Below are positions 26,949-40,287 of a DNA stretch of 64,000 bases, in pieces. Under the pieces are notes generated by a model, which worked only from the letters and a program-made list of their open reading frames with translations, did not search any database and was not told where the DNA came from. Position numbers and translations under genes: made by a program. Source of the stretch: Colletes latitarsis (Eukaryota; Arthropoda; Insecta; Hymenoptera; Colletidae); contig NC_135137.1 of NCBI RefSeq assembly GCF_051014445.1, forward strand, positions 29,575,501-29,639,500, in the 5' to 3' direction. Numbering within the stretch: position 1 is the stretch's first letter; each line of letters begins with the position of its first letter.

Positions 26949-28052
26949 GCGACGTTCATCTTAAGAATCACTACTATAATTCGGTTGATTACCAATAAAT
27001 CTTACTACTACGTTCACGAAATATTGCCAGTAGGGATATTACATTATTTTTATTCCTTACTTTTGCGAAACTTGTTTCATAAAATTCCAAATACCATTAA
27101 ATAGTTGAGACGTTACAATGTTCATTCATAAAGCCGGTAAATACTGTTTACAAGCTGCATCGATTTGATTACAGTGAACCACTCAACAGCAACATTTACC
27201 ACATTCGCTCTACTTATATAATACGAATTAAACTCATTTCACGCGTCGCGCGGTGTAACGAATGGATCCGTGCAAGATGGCGATACGACGTTCGGTTGAT
27301 AATGACACAGGTTGAACAGGTTCGGTGTAATCGTCGCTATGACAGGTTTTCTTTGAGGGAATCGTCTACGATGGAATTATCCTTACGTACATGCGCGTAT
27401 TCGATGCGTTTAGTATTCAAATTCGAACGATTTCATTTACGCGTCTGTCTTCAAGTGCTCCTTTTCTCTTTGTTTTTCAGCATCTACGAGCGTCCTGCGC
27501 GCTACGTACGCGCTCGTTTATCTGCCTAACCGGTCTTGGAATCGTTTATTTGCCACCGTTCGATGCGATATTTCATCGAATCTATTAACCTACTTCGACC
27601 GGTTCTTACATGTTCCGGCAGCTTTCTGTAACGATCAAATAACCACCCCGAGCGCAATCTTAATCTTTTTACCACGCTGACTAACGGAGACACGGAACGA
27701 GCGTCGATTCTCGTAGTACTCTCACTTTTTCCACGCGAAATTACAATCAACATTCATTGTCGTTTCATTAAGATACTACCTCGAGTGTACGTTGCCTTTG
27801 TCAACGTGTCACGATGAAACGGAAAGCACACAAACGCGATGTTATCGTTCAAATCAAGGAATCTATTCGATGACTCGATCATCGTGCCAGATTTCATTAT
27901 TACTCTTGCCATTTCCACGTTAACTTGCTCTCACATTCATTGTTGTTTCAATAAAATTCTTTGTTACGTAAAGCTTACTTACGATGTTTTCATATAACAC
28001 AATGGACACGTTGAATTTATAAGTCGAGAAGTAAAATTTGTTTGGTTATAAT
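26949..28052. other. Intergenic, CpG-richer around 27240-27840
   Basis: No exon supported. Overlapping short frames on both strands only. Confidence 0.4.
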
Positions 28053-28054
28053 TA

Positions 28055-28250
28055 GACTGCGGATCTTTATGCAAATTCATATTTTTATTAGTAGAATTAA
28101 TGAATTGGAGCTTTGTAGAAGATTGTCTCAACTCCTAAATATAGTAATTTGTATCCTATTTTAAGTATTTCCTTCATTTTTACATATGAAGTGCATTCTG
28201 TAGTGTTTTGAGGATTAAAATTTCTCATAAGTGCATAAATATTCGCAGTC
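28055..28250. mobile_element. 196-bp MITE with GACTGCG termini, copy 1
   Basis: The ends are GACTGCGGATCTTTATGC and GCATAAATATTCGCAGTC, an 18-bp inverted repeat with three mismatches. TA flanks both sides (28053-28054 and 28251-28252). No coding capacity. Family members recur at 50213 and 60718. Confidence 0.85.
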
Positions 28251-29298
28251 TACTTCTTACTCTGTTATTTCATTCTTAAAACACTATTTCATTATTCTGT
28301 TTCAAAAAATATTGAATAATCTTACAAATAACAGTTTCAACATCTTTCAATAAAAGACGTTGCAAATTTTTATGTCACTTAATTTAATAAATTAGTTCAT
28401 AGTCCTTTTATTTATAAATCGCGTATGTCTTTCGAAGATTCGATCTTTATTCTATAATCGTTGAATTTATTCTAGAACTCGATAAAAGTATAAATTCTTA
28501 ATATTGTACGACAGAGGCTAAACGAGCTTAGTCGATTGGTGAATCGAAAATTAAAAATTTGAAAACAAGATTGAAATGGAATTTAGATAGATACGAATGG
28601 TACAAGATTCTGGAAGGATCGCGATGTTAAATTGATGAGATTCCTCTTTAAAGACCGTTTCGAACTTTACATGAAACAACGGTTTCTCATGCAGTGAAAC
28701 TCCGGAGGAAATTCTATTTGGTATGTCGCTTGTGTCGCGATAGAAAGAAACGTCTGAAGATGCAAAGATATCACCTGAGACATCAAACACAGAACACTAA
28801 TGCAAACATGGATTTCCGTCTCTCCGTCTACTGTTTTTGTTACGCAAATCAGAAGTCGTTTCTCCTACTGCTTTTACCGTTTCCACGTTGACCCCATGAA
28901 ATGCCAAATTATTCTTTTCCAGAATCGATGTTTGTTTAAGTATTGAAAAATACTTTATTAAACAGGGAAAAATAATCTTTTCACAAACATTTTTTTAAGT
29001 TACGTGTCCTATAAAAAGATACTACTATCTGGTATTTAATAATATCAAAACACTCGTGGGACATACCAATGCAAACTTCTACAAACTGTTTATAAAAATT
29101 AAAGAACCTAATTATGTAACATGTAATTAGAAAATTAATTATTCTTGCATTCTCAATCATTTATTTATTCAGTATTATTCATAAACAAAATTCGTTTGAT
29201 TAAAAACAAAGGGCTGCCATGAAATCATATTACTACTCATTCGAAATAACTTTTACCCAACACTGGTACCCCTGCATTTTATAAACTGTACGTCCAAA

Positions 29299-29778
29299 AT
29301 GAAATTGCATAAAAATCGTTCGATCACAGATCAAAATTACAGTTTTATTCGTAAGGATGGATTTCATTGGTATAAGTGTAACGAAGGAAAGGTGTACTTA
29401 GACTTAAAGCGCGAATATGCAATGGGGGGAACAACATCGAACGAAAAATGCTCGTGCAAACGCGAAACTTATCGCCTTCATCGCGGAACCTTTCCGGTAG
29501 CTCCCGTTTCTCAGGCTCTGATTATCATTTTTGTTGCACGCACTGCGCCGGTGGATCCCCGTCACGTTTCACGTTGGTACGTGTGCGTGCGTAACAGTAT
29601 CCCGGAGCCACCTACTTACACCTGTGTGGTTGCTAGTTTCCCGGCAAGCAACTACGTACCTGGCGTACCACCGTGTCATTCTGCTTCTTTTATGGGGTAT
29701 AGTACCGTTCACAATTATTCCAGCGACCTTACATGCCTATACGACGACTGTACCTCCGATATAAGATGCACTTATTAA
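29299..29778 (+). CDS. Unrecognised 159-codon ATG open frame over a GC-richer patch
   Basis: The ATG frame runs to TAA and is the longest in the window. It is Cys-rich in its second half but without a regular spacing or signal peptide. Its right half overlies a GC-rich patch (29440-29770) that also looks like a minus-strand promoter (CATAAAAG near 29693, GTAAGT near 29620), so the open frame may be a composition effect. Confidence 0.15.
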   Translation: MKLHKNRSITDQNYSFIRKDGFHWYKCNEGKVYLDLKREYAMGGTTSNEKCSCKRETYRLHRGTFPVAPVSQALIIIFVARTAPVDPRHVSRWYVCVRNSIPEPPTYTCVVASFPASNYVPGVPPCHSASFMGYSTVHNYSSDLTCLYDDCTSDIRCTY

Positions 29779-29834
29779 CTCTCATCGTTCGACAAAATTT
29801 CTGTTCGAAACTGAAGTAAATAACTGCGTAAATA

Positions 29835-30155
29835 ACGATGTCTTTAATCATTTTTTTTTTATTATTTCTATAACGATGTCTTTAATAATTTTTTTTTATT
29901 ATTTCTATAATGATGTCTTTAGCCATTTTGTTTTATTATTTTTGTAAACGACTAACGATGTCTTTAATTATTTTTCTTATTATTTCTATGATGATGACTA
30001 ACGACGTCTTTAGCCATTATTTTGTTATTATTTCTATAATGATGACTTTAATCATTTTGTTTTATTATTTTTGTAAACGACTAACGATGTCTTTAATTAT
30101 TTTTTTTATTATTTCTATAACGATGACTAACGATGTCTTTAATCGTTTTATTTTA
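29835..30155. repeat. Minisatellite, ~40-60-bp units
   Basis: Seven or so units of ACGATGTCTTTAATC, then a T-run, then ATTATTTCTATA, some with an extra AACGACTAACGATG. Unit length is irregular. Confidence 0.88.
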
Positions 30156-30486
30156 TTTATCTAATGAATTTATTCGCAAAAATACAGATTTATGTGCACG
30201 AAAACATGATATAAGGTATTTGAGAAGACTAAGGATAATATTTAATGAACAAATTCTGTGCAACATAATTCCAAATAAAAAACGTAAAAGGAAAACAATT
30301 TCACCATACAAAGAAAGTAATAGATAACTATATTTTGTAAATGACAACTACGAGTTAATTTTTAATGTGCATCAATTCGAATGAGCTTTAAATATATTTT
30401 ATTTTATATTTGCGTGCACTAGAATATATTTATATAAATTTTAAGAATGGAGAAGCTGCGATATACCTAGTATCGTACGAATAATT

Positions 30487-30738
30487 ATGAACGGTATTGT
30501 ACAGGACATGTACTGTACGTTTTACGTTTGCTCCTTAATGGAAGTAAAGGAAATATATAAATCGAAGATTCATCGTTTAATAAATTCCACGCATAGGCTA
30601 CATTCTGGTTCTACCACTGACATAACATTGCTCGAAATAATTATAGATTATTTAGTTAAATGCATGATTGAAAATCAAAAGACTTTTTCCGCAAAAAATA
30701 TCAAAATTCACATGTTAGGTACTAAAATGAAGCAATAA
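30487..30738 (+). CDS. Unrecognised small open frame (83 codons)
   Basis: ATG-led, begins MNGIVQDMYCTFYVCSLMEV and ends TKMKQ. Plausible helix-forming composition but no recognised family and very AT-rich codons. Probably chance. Confidence 0.12.
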   Translation: MNGIVQDMYCTFYVCSLMEVKEIYKSKIHRLINSTHRLHSGSTTDITLLEIIIDYLVKCMIENQKTFSAKNIKIHMLGTKMKQ

Positions 30739-30889
30739 ATGACACTAATAACGATGGCTTCCAGAAAAGAAACTCTGCACAGGATCGATGTACAAATGTG
30801 ATAGGCTTTAATTGTGATTTCTAAGACCGTCGAGAAACGGTAGTTCGTTGCTTTATTGTAAAGCAGCCGCATTATGCGCCACGTGAATC

Positions 30890-30930
30890 ACGCGAGTAAC
30901 AGTATTTAAACCCGCACACTTACGGTTGAG
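30890..30930 (+). promoter_or_regulatory. E-box followed by TATA-like string
   Basis: CACGTG at 30890-30895 and TATTTAAA at 30903-30910. A transcript starting about 30 bases on would have no clear coding exon nearby. Weak. Confidence 0.15.
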
Positions 30931-33900
30931 AACCACAATATACTAGAGAAACAAGCGAACGTTTGCTTCTGTGGCCACAAATAAGATCGATAGACCAACA
31001 CAGTCACACGGGTGAAAAGGATGCGAAAATCTGGTAACCTATTTTTATGAAAATCTAGCGTATCAGCGTCATTCGATCTTTTCCCATCGTTACACGATTC
31101 CTTCCTTCAGCGTATCGCATTTTCATCGGCTTTTCCCCGTTAATGAAACGACGACGCGCGATTAGACGCGTTAGACAACGAAGATTCCGTGTCACGCGTT
31201 AATCTAACACCAGTAATCGCGAAACCTTTCTCAAGATCTAATTAGCATTTGTTTGCTCGCGGAGCATTAGCCTCTGAACTTTGTTGCAAAAGTGCAGAGA
31301 GAAATGCACGAACAATAAATTTAGGTACAGTTACATGGATCTGCGAAATTAAGTCTGTAACCATTTCGGATCGTTTCAATGCAAGGAATAAATAAAGTAA
31401 TTAGTGGACCTGTTATACAAACGAGATGATTAATGTTTCAAGTAACACTATAAATTCTAAACATTAATTACTCGGTGGAAAATGTATGCTAGTACAGTAC
31501 TTCTTAGAGATTGTGTATTTTAGTTGGATAGAAAGTATGGAAAGCCAATAGTTCTGTAAAATATAAATCACATATCTTGTGATCGAACAATAAAACGTGT
31601 CTTCAACCTCGTACGAGCAAATTTATATGACCTGTTTAAACGTTTTGACTCGTAATTCGCGTCTTCTTCGATACTATGAATAAATATAAAAAAATAATGA
31701 GATAAAGAAATTAGTTTTGCTTGAAAGGAACAAATATTTGAAATGTATGATTTTTTAGAGTAAATGTGTGTATTAAATTTACAAAAAATTAAGGCAAACA
31801 ACGAACTATTATTTATTATAAATGAGAATATATATTTTTATTGTAAATACAAATGTTCAACCTTTTACTTTTTATAGTTTCTTTTTACAATCCTTGTTAA
31901 TATTTTCTTATTTGAAGTAAAACTAATTTTTTAAGCGGTATAATAATTTTTGTATAATTTTCTTTGTCGACATTTCTGCTCGCAATGAGACTCGAACTTC
32001 AAACGATAACGTTCAAACAGATTATATAAATTTTCGTGTTTGCATTTATGAAAATCCTTAGTGTTAATTTTATCTGAAGCTAGAAAAAATACGTGTTTTA
32101 ATTTTGATATCGGAAAGCCAAGAATGCAAGAAACCTCTTAATGAAAAGGACCTTCCTACTAGCTACGTACCTGCTACACTCATTCACAGATACACCTGCT
32201 ACAAACGATCACCGTTCACACAGGTATAGTATTTATCACGGACGGAGTATCGTAGTAACCACCTGCTAGGGTCACGCACACCGTTTTCATTCTCGTTGCA
32301 TTCATCAGTGACCAGTGAGTATACGTAGGCCATATTAGAAATATATAGTTATTATTCCAATGTGAATGCGCATGAATCTATTTAGATACGGTATAATTTA
32401 ATCGTTTTTAACTTAATAACTACCAAACGATCATCTATTGTCAAATGAAGTTGTAACGTCGTTGCTTTTCGTTTCGTCTGCAATAAAATTAATAGTAATA
32501 AGAAATCATAATTGCGTGAAATTACAAATAAAGGTACACGTTTAGGTACAAAGGCGAGTTGCTAACCTAACCTTGATTGTAAACCTTACACGTGTTATAA
32601 AAATTAATTATTCTATTAAAGAAATATAATAAATTAGAATAAATACATTATCAAATTATCTGTTAGAAAATATGTAAGAAAGACAAATCAAGTTTTTAAG
32701 ACTGTAATATTGCTTGTACATTATACTCAAAAATGTATTAATATTCAATATATTAATATCGATACCTAAGTTAAGTAAGTCTCAACAATTAATTTTATTT
32801 TGAAAAAGCGTTATTACAATCTTGAAAAAATGGTTGAAAACATTAAATACACATATTAATTATTGAGATTATATACATATTTAAATCACGTCAACTACAA
32901 ATTTCATTCACGGACTATTTATATGTACAAAAATTATGTATATCAAATTATATTATTTATCATTGTCTTTAAATATGGTTAACCGTTTCGATGCTTTAGC
33001 AAAATTGAATTGTCTTTGAAGTTGATAACATTTATTAATAATTTGGTATTGTATCTATTGATCAGAACGGTTGTATACGGTACAATAAAATGCTAATTTA
33101 TGGATGCCATGTCCATTTTTATTGTACGTTTCGTGCATAACGAAATTGACTAAATGCACTTGCTGTACGCCGAATCACGTACCTCGATATCGCAACCAGC
33201 GCGTTAAAGCAACGAGAATTCTAGTAGTAAAATTGTTCTGTTTCCTTTTACGACATATTCACGCTTCCCCATAAATTCTGTCCTACTTTATGAAGGGCTT
33301 TTATGAAACGAACACATCGACCACAGTATCGATTGAACTCTTTACGATCGTGTATACGATACACATTCCAATGGCTCGCGTTCGGCTGCATTAGAGCTGT
33401 TCGACTACTCGAAAAAAGCGAGCCAATTACTCGAATATTTCGAATAGCACGACCATTCGAAACAGTTTAGAAAATTTCGAATCGCCCGAATACTCCAATA
33501 AACTAAGCAAATTTATTTATTTAATTGCTCATTAATAAATTTACAAAAAAAAAAAAAGAAAAAAACACCAGAGAACCTGAAAACAAATTTAAAAATTCTG
33601 AAACGTGATCGTAAGCGTTATATAAATTCCATATTCGATTTACGGTGTCCAGTTGATCTAGTTTAAATCTATAAACAATCGATATTGTTAACATTAACAT
33701 CTGAAGCAACTGCTGGTACTTAATATAGAATATAAAACGACTATAAAACACGCTATTTAATATAACAAATTATAATTTCAGAAAGAAAGATCAGATTATT
33801 TCCACGTGTTTCGAGAATGGTCTTGAAAAGATACAAATTTCTCTAACATAACTAGACTTATTCGATTCATTTGATTTGTCTTCCCTGTTATTTTATCTTT

Positions 33901-34400
33901 CGATTCGAATTCTTGTTTAAAATTGAAACTAGTCCAACCGTTACTCGAGCGAGACTACGCGACACGGTTCTGTGAAATGAATTTTTGTCGATTCGAAATT
34001 CAAGCTACTCGAATGCTTAGAGTGCTCGGACAGTTTTACAACACTATATGCCATATGCGCGTGCAACCGTGTCGGTATGGCACTATACGTGTGAAATACG
34101 CGTCTGGCGAGACTTTCTTCGGACAACAGGTAGACCTCGAGCTCGGTAGGCGGAAAGCCGCAGCTCGTGGGATTGAGCAACCATGATGCTACCTTGATAT
34201 TCGTGCTTAAGGGTTGGAACGGATATCGACAAGCAAAGAAAAGAACAACGGAGCGTTAAAAGCGATAAGACGATTACATCTCTCTATTCGTTTTTAAGCA
34301 ACCTACGTCCGGGACGATCGCAGCAACAAAATTTCCTCGACGCCTATTCTATTCTTGCTTCGTAATCCCAGACAATAGAATTATATAATCCTACACTATC
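30931..34400. other. AT-rich intergenic stretch, no gene seen
   Basis: Apart from the TCGAA cluster at 33.4 kb and GC-richer patches at 31060-31260 and 32160-32330 I see nothing. The second patch has a TCAGT initiator-like string next to GTGAGT near 32307, too weak to call. Confidence 0.4.
33396..33495. repeat. Cluster of TCGAA/TTCGAA motifs
   Basis: Seven occurrences of TCGAA or its variants (ACTCGAA, TTTCGAAT, ATTCGAAAC) within 100 bp, an irregular short repeat. A poly(A)-like run follows at 33543-33566. Confidence 0.45.
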
Positions 34401-34656
34401 TTCTGTTCGTTCCTCGATTTTGAATTACCTGGACAAAATATTTTAATACTTTACTGTGAGGTATAGCTTTCAAAAATAGTTAAACAAGTATCATAGTTTT
34501 TATTGGATTGGATCATCATTGATTGATCTATTGGGTCATAGACTATGTTCTATTCGTTTTTCGATTTTTAATCACCTGGACAAAATATTTTAATACTTCA
34601 GTGTTGTATAGCTTACAAAAATAATTAAACAAGTGTCATAGTTTTTACCGGATCGT
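34401..34656. repeat. Two tandem copies of a ~147-bp unit
   Basis: TTCTGTTCG at 34401 and TTCTATTCG at 34548 start copies sharing CCTGGACAAAATATTTTAA and AAACAAGT-TCATAGTTTTTA. The second copy is truncated at about 34656. Confidence 0.88.
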
Positions 34657-35966
34657 ATACGTTTTTCATCTTGAATACTAGATAATTTAGTGTGGGTAAA
34701 AATACATATAACACCCAAGAAAAGTGACAAAGAACATATAGCAATTATGCCTCGTAAAAAGATTAAAGTATGGCATAATTGAATTTATTTTATAATCGTT
34801 TTGAAACAAAAATAATTTCTGTAAAGTAAGAATATGCAGAACTGTTAAGGCTAAAAGAACTATATATATAAATATGTTGATAAAACATACTTAATAAAAT
34901 GTAGTTTCTTTGACGCTAGAAGCAAAAATTTCGTTCTAGATTTGCAAATGGACGTTTTGGTAAGGCTATTTTAGCAGATTTTGTCTTACATTAGCCTATC
35001 AAATATCATCATTTTTCGTTTTAGCCACTAAATAGTTAATATTAAGATAAAGCCTCCATACACAGAAAATAGTTATCAACTAATAGGCGCGTTCAAGACA
35101 GAATTTGCTAGAATAGTCTCATCCACTAGCGGATATAGTACAAAATAGAGTAATTTTTGCTATTAATACCAGAGAACATAATGTATAACATTTAAAAAAC
35201 GTTTGAGACACGAAAATGTTTTCAATCGTGTTTTTTACAGAACTAAACTTATAATAAGAATATTTCGTTCGTCTTAACATTACGAAAACTCGAACTTACA
35301 CCTGACAATATCGAATAAACTTTACACTCGAGCTGCACGACATTAAGAATTGAGGATAATTTGCATATACCGTAAAGTCACAAACGCTAACCGCATACTG
35401 ACATTGAACGATGATTCAAAGTTCTATGGAACATAAGGGAATACTGAATAATGAGAATTGCTACTCGACTCTGTTTCTCTTTCTGCTGTTTCAAGCAACA
35501 AAATTACGATGCAAGGAAAATAGCTTCGTTTTCATTCTCGTCTGTTTTTCAGACAACCTCGAAGAAAAATAATTTAACTTTTCTCAGAAACAACACACAA
35601 GTACACAACTAATTTCCACGACGTCGAACAAACATTCAAGGAGGACTATTTTTCCCATTTTCAGATATAAGAAAATCATTTTAACCGTCACGCTATTTTC
35701 CAAAGGCGGTTGCAGTAGATATCGTCATTTTTGTGATCTAAAACGATTCAGCTAATTTTTATCGTTTTTTAATTTTTATATTATCGTTGAAGTCACCTAA
35801 TGCAACGAGTATTTCAGTGCAACAGCCGAGGTAGACCGTAACCCAGTCTCAGTGGAGTTCGAGAACACAAGAGAAAGATCAAAGTGAGGGTAAAGAACGA
35901 TCGAATCGCTATAGTGGGTAACTTGCAGCGTTATCTAAGAGGAAACAGGTCGAAGGGAGGTGGATG

Positions 35967-36146
35967 ATGAAAGGCACGGCGTGTAACAGCTGTAAAAACG
36001 ACCTGCTGGAATTAATTGACTCGATATACGGGAAACCGTGCTCTGAATTAGGTCAAACTGTGGTTGCACAGAAGGGTAACAAAACTGTCCTCCATGAATC
36101 TGAGAAATCAGACACAAACGAAATAAAAATTATGTTCGATGCATAG
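35967..36146 (+). CDS. Unrecognised small open frame (59 codons)
   Basis: From ATG 35967 it reads MKGTACNSCKNDLLELIDS to FDA and then TAG. An early CXXC pair is the only feature. It could be a short peptide or a chance frame. Confidence 0.12.
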   Translation: MKGTACNSCKNDLLELIDSIYGKPCSELGQTVVAQKGNKTVLHESEKSDTNEIKIMFDA

Positions 36147-36298
36147 GTTAACGTGTCCCGATCGGAAAAATGAAGTCGGTACAAATATTATGCAACACCT
36201 CAACGTGTAACGATTAAATAACGACAATTTTAGTGTCTAAAGTATCTGCTTTACACGTTACGACTTTTAATTCGTGTACAAAGACAGCCCATAGACAG

Positions 36299-36322
36299 CT
36301 GTTACAACTGTCCTTGTAACAG
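36299..36322. other. Perfect 9-bp hairpin
   Basis: CTGTTACAA and TTGTAACAG around a 6-base loop (CTGTCC), in AT-rich DNA with no neighbouring gene. Confidence 0.5.
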
Positions 36323-37315
36323 TTGTGTAAAGAACAGATGCATAGAAGGTTATCGATTCAAATATCGCGAAAGGAATATTTTCTTCGAGTGTTTTTCGAT
36401 ATGGATTACTGACTGTAATTTCCCTCGATGCAGGAAAAACGCTTATAATGTCGATATCCTGATTCTACGATAATCTGAATAAAGCTCATTTGCAAATGAT
36501 ACAGTTGGGTATTTTAAAATAGTTTTATAGGAGTTTCTGATATTGTTAAGAACTTATATCACGATATTTTTTATTTGTATCATCAAAATTAATTGTCACC
36601 AAATCATACGAAATTATAGAGAAATTAGACTTATTATCATGGAATTATACGTACTCTCATCAATTTATTTGAGCAAGGGGGACAAGGAAACGGACAATTA
36701 CAACAATCTAAGTGATGGTTCAGTAAATGCACCTTATATTGCTCGCAAATAATCAAGCTTACTCGTACGTATTTATTTTATTTCAGTGGATTCGTAAATT
36801 CGCGGTTGTGAGCATTGGGAAAGATAATTATATACGTATATAAAATACATTTACGATTTATGAGTCTCGAAATTATTGAAAAAGGAACAAACAAGTTCCT
36901 GGTATCGTGAAATTATCGGGGCACGTAATATTTTATGAAATACCATTGAGTTGTTATCAAGAGTCATGTTTCGAGCAACTTCCACGTAAATTATACTATA
37001 AAAACCGCAGAAATAGCCACGTTAATTTGTGCAACTGAGAATCGTTGTTACTAATTTCATTTACACGCTTCGGTTAAACGAGTCAAAATATTTCATTGCG
37101 TTAACTGAATTCGTCTACTTGCTCGCTAAAAGAAGATTTTACGTATAAAATAGAAGGTGATCTTGAAAACACGACTCCAGAATGCATAGTATACCTAATA
37201 TTCATAATTTTCATACTGTCCCTCTTTGTAGCAAGTTATTTCCAAAAGAGGCGTACGTCGTTCGAGTACTTTCAGTATTGTCTTATCGTATTATCGACGC
37301 ATAGTGTATATTATA

Positions 37316-38355
37316 CAGGGTGTTCGGCCAACCCTGGGAAAAATTTTAATACGGGATTCTAGAGGACAAAATAAGACGAAAATCAAGAATACTAATTTGT
37401 TGATGGAGGCTTCGTTAAACACTTATTAACGTTTAAAGTTCCGAACGTACTGAATTTTTTTCTCGAAAATGCGCAAGATTTCGGAGGTATGTCTATTCAC
37501 CAAAAATGATTGTAATTAACCCCCGCAACCGAAAATAATTTTTTTAGAATTAATTAAAAATTTTTTTTTTCGTCAACAAATTTAGGCACCTACCCCTGTC
37601 GATTTTTCTTAAAAATTAGTTTTTCAATTTTGATAATTTTATTTTATGCCCTACAGAAAAGTTGTCTAATACTTTTTTGTAGGTATCAATGAACTCTACT
37701 TCAAAAAAAAGTTTCATTGAAATATATTCACAATTGTAGGAGTTATGGCTGTTTGAAAATTGGACCATTTTTATGGGGTTTTTCTCATTTTTCGGGGTCA
37801 AGGACCAACTTTTCAAATATTTTTGCGATTTGTACATATTCTCCACTAAAATACGCTTAGTTTGCTTTTTTAAACATTAAAATCGTTCAATCCGTTCAGA
37901 AGTTATGGCGTTTTAAAGATTCGCATGGAAATTCGGGCAGACATTTCTGGCCAGAAATTATATTTTCGGTAAGGAATTTTTTTCTCGAAACTGAGTAGGA
38001 TTTCGGGGATATGTCTATTGATCAAAAATGCTTGCAATTGACCCTTGCAACTAAAAATAATTTTTCCAAGACGATTCGAAAGTCTTTTTTTTCACCCAAA
38101 ACTTTCAGCACTTACTCGAATTTTTTTCTCGAAAATGGGTAGGATTTCGGAAGTATGTGTATTCACCAAAAATGATTGTAATTGACCCCCGCAACCAAAA
38201 ATAATTTTTCCAGAACGATTTGAACTTTTTGAATTTAATTGTTAATAACTTTTTAACGAAACTTCCATCAACAAATTGGTAGTCTTGATTTTCATCTTAT
38301 CTTGGCCTCTAGAATCCTCTGTTAAAATTTTTCCCAGGGGTGGCCGAAAATCCTG
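37316..38355. mobile_element. Non-autonomous element with ~115-bp terminal inverted repeats, copy B
   Basis: The left end is CAGGGTGTTCGGCC, followed by CCTGGGAAAAATTTTAA and, further in, GAGGCTTCGTTAAA. The right end is the reverse complement of this with scattered changes, ending CCTG. TA is present on both flanks (37314-37315 and 38356-38357), consistent with a TA target duplication. The interior holds several diverged repeats of about 115 bp (GAATTTTTTTCTCGAAA, then a Ca-rich TTCACCAAAAATGATTG block) around a unique core of about 330 bp (AGGAGTTATGGCTGTTTG, AAAATCGT-CAATCCGTTCAG). No transposase is present. The TA flanks suggest Tc1/mariner or pogo mobilisation, but the superfamily is not proven. 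Confidence 0.88.
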
Positions 38356-39584
38356 TATATGTACATGGGTATAGTGCTGCTTAAAAGTCATAAGGCAATT
38401 ACTAAGAGGAATTGTACTATTTAATATTTTCTAGGATAAACGAAATACGAACACAATTATACATTGTAATATTTTAGAAAATTTACCAAAAAATAGAATA
38501 TCTCTCATTCGTCAATATGTACCTATATGTACCCACCATGTTTCTTAATTACACTCAATACAAATATTGTAATACCACAGTTTCTATTATAATATGGTCC
38601 CAAACCTATCGAAATATAAACAATTTACTAGGTTTCTAATTTAAGTGATTTGGAATAACTGAGTATTCGAATCTATCTGTAATTACAGTAATGAACTTAT
38701 TGAATTAATTATTCTTTCGTCAAATAACTAACATTGAACATAAACATGTATGATCTATGTAAAATACTAGAGTTTTGTTCAAAACTGCAGGTATCCCGAG
38801 ACTTTTGAGTGGCATTATAAAAACTCTAGATAAGTCGTGCATGAAATAATTTCCAAATGGTAGGAAATGCGAGTAAACTAAAGAAGGTTTCCTTTCATCA
38901 CTTTTTATGCAGAATCTGATAATATCAAGGAAAAAAATTTCTTCTCAATCTTTCAATGTCATCTCAAGATCACTTTATGTGTTTTAAATGGAATACTATA
39001 CTTCTGACTCAGTACCACGAGTAAATAAAATAGAAGATTTAACTCGTTCGAAGTCACCTTGAAATAATCCAAGGTGACGGAAAAACGGTAGATATTCAAA
39101 TAGGTGAAAAACAAGCCGTACATACGTTATCACTTTATTCAATGAATTAATAATCATTCCAAAATAGACTATAAGTGCATCTACAATAAGGAATATTGTA
39201 GGAACATTTGTGTGCAAAATTTGAAATACTTTTACCATGCGGTTATAACGTTACTGTCACGTTTACTTTTATATTTTAAATAATATTATAGCGACATTAT
39301 AGAAAAATTAATTTAAAAATATGGTTCTGTCTATGTTATTTCTATTTATGCATTAACAATTTATGTTTCACTTATACCACTTATGATCGTTTATTTTACA
39401 CATCTCAATTTATTATGCTGCAAGTTATTGCTATTAATTAGTCCATTTTTTTAAATCTTTATCAACCTTTCAAGTATCGAATGTAAACTATTTTTTTGAA
39501 ACGTAGAAAAATGCAAGAGTGTTGTCAGAATTGGCAGACAATTACAATTATAATTTGCAAAATTTGTCCTCGGAATACATTATT
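38356..39584. other. AT-rich intergenic stretch, no gene seen
   Basis: A minus-strand ATG frame (38996-39238, 80 codons, hydrophobic TIFLIVDALIVYFGMI) might recall a receptor fragment, but the composition explains it. Confidence 0.35.
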
Positions 39585-39990
39585 GTAATTTGATTAAGAA
39601 AGAAATCCTTTTCGTTAAAAGTAGGTTCACGTTTCTGTTCATAAAACCACTATAAAATGAGCGTATAAATACATTTAACATTTAAGATTCTTTCGGCACA
39701 ATTTTGTTTTTAAAACACAATTAGAGGAAAGGACGTCCAAAAAATGGGAATTTAAAATATAAAATCTAACAAATATAAAAATAGGCGACTTAATGTTTGT
39801 AATTTGATTAAGAAAGAAATCCTTTTCGTTAAAAATAGGTCACGTTTCTGTTCATAAAACCACTATAAGTTTGATATTTAAGATCCTTTCGGCACAATTT
39901 TGTTTTTAAAATACAATTAAAGGAAAGGACGTCCACAAAATAGGAATTTAAAATATAGAATCTAACAAATATAAAAATAGGCTTAATGTT
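39585..39990. repeat. Two tandem copies of a ~200-214-bp unit
   Basis: GTAATTTGATTAAGAAAG begins at 39585 and 39799. Blocks CCTTTTCGTTAAAA, TTTCTGTTCATAAAACCAC, TTTCGGCACAATTTTG and GGAAAGGACGTCCA are in both copies. The second has two small deletions. Confidence 0.92.
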
Positions 39991-40287
39991 TGCCAGTGCG
40001 ACTGGAACATTGCAGCACTATTTCTGTAACGTTCCCGTCCCGTGCGAGTAAAAACGAGCGTAGCGTGAAAACGCGAGAGAAGAAAACCCGCTGGAAATCG
40101 ATAATCGATTACTATCGCAACCGTGAATTCGAGACGCGGCGGCTGCAGACCGCCGCGCCGCCGCGTGTCGTTGGCATGCGCGATCGACGATCGAGCCAAA
40201 CGGATTTTTTCGCGGCCTCGCCGTGTCGCGTCTAATCAAGGAAATACGCGGGTATCCGATCGTAGGAATTTCAAAAGCATGACTCAC

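Larger units (their letters stand above)
34657..37315. other. Intergenic, no gene seen
   Basis: Holds the small frame at 35967 and the hairpin at 36299, otherwise AT-rich without structure. Confidence 0.4.

Noticed and set aside
31975..32010. Possible tRNA T-arm on the minus strand (AAGTTCGAGTCTCA)
   Set aside because: No acceptor, D or anticodon stems in the neighbouring sequence.
37616..37846. Open frame in the TIR element core repeated in other copies (KSWSLTP-NEKNPIKMVQFSN)
   Set aside because: Shared only because the core is repeated. Frames differ in length and are interrupted in different places, with no transposase motif.
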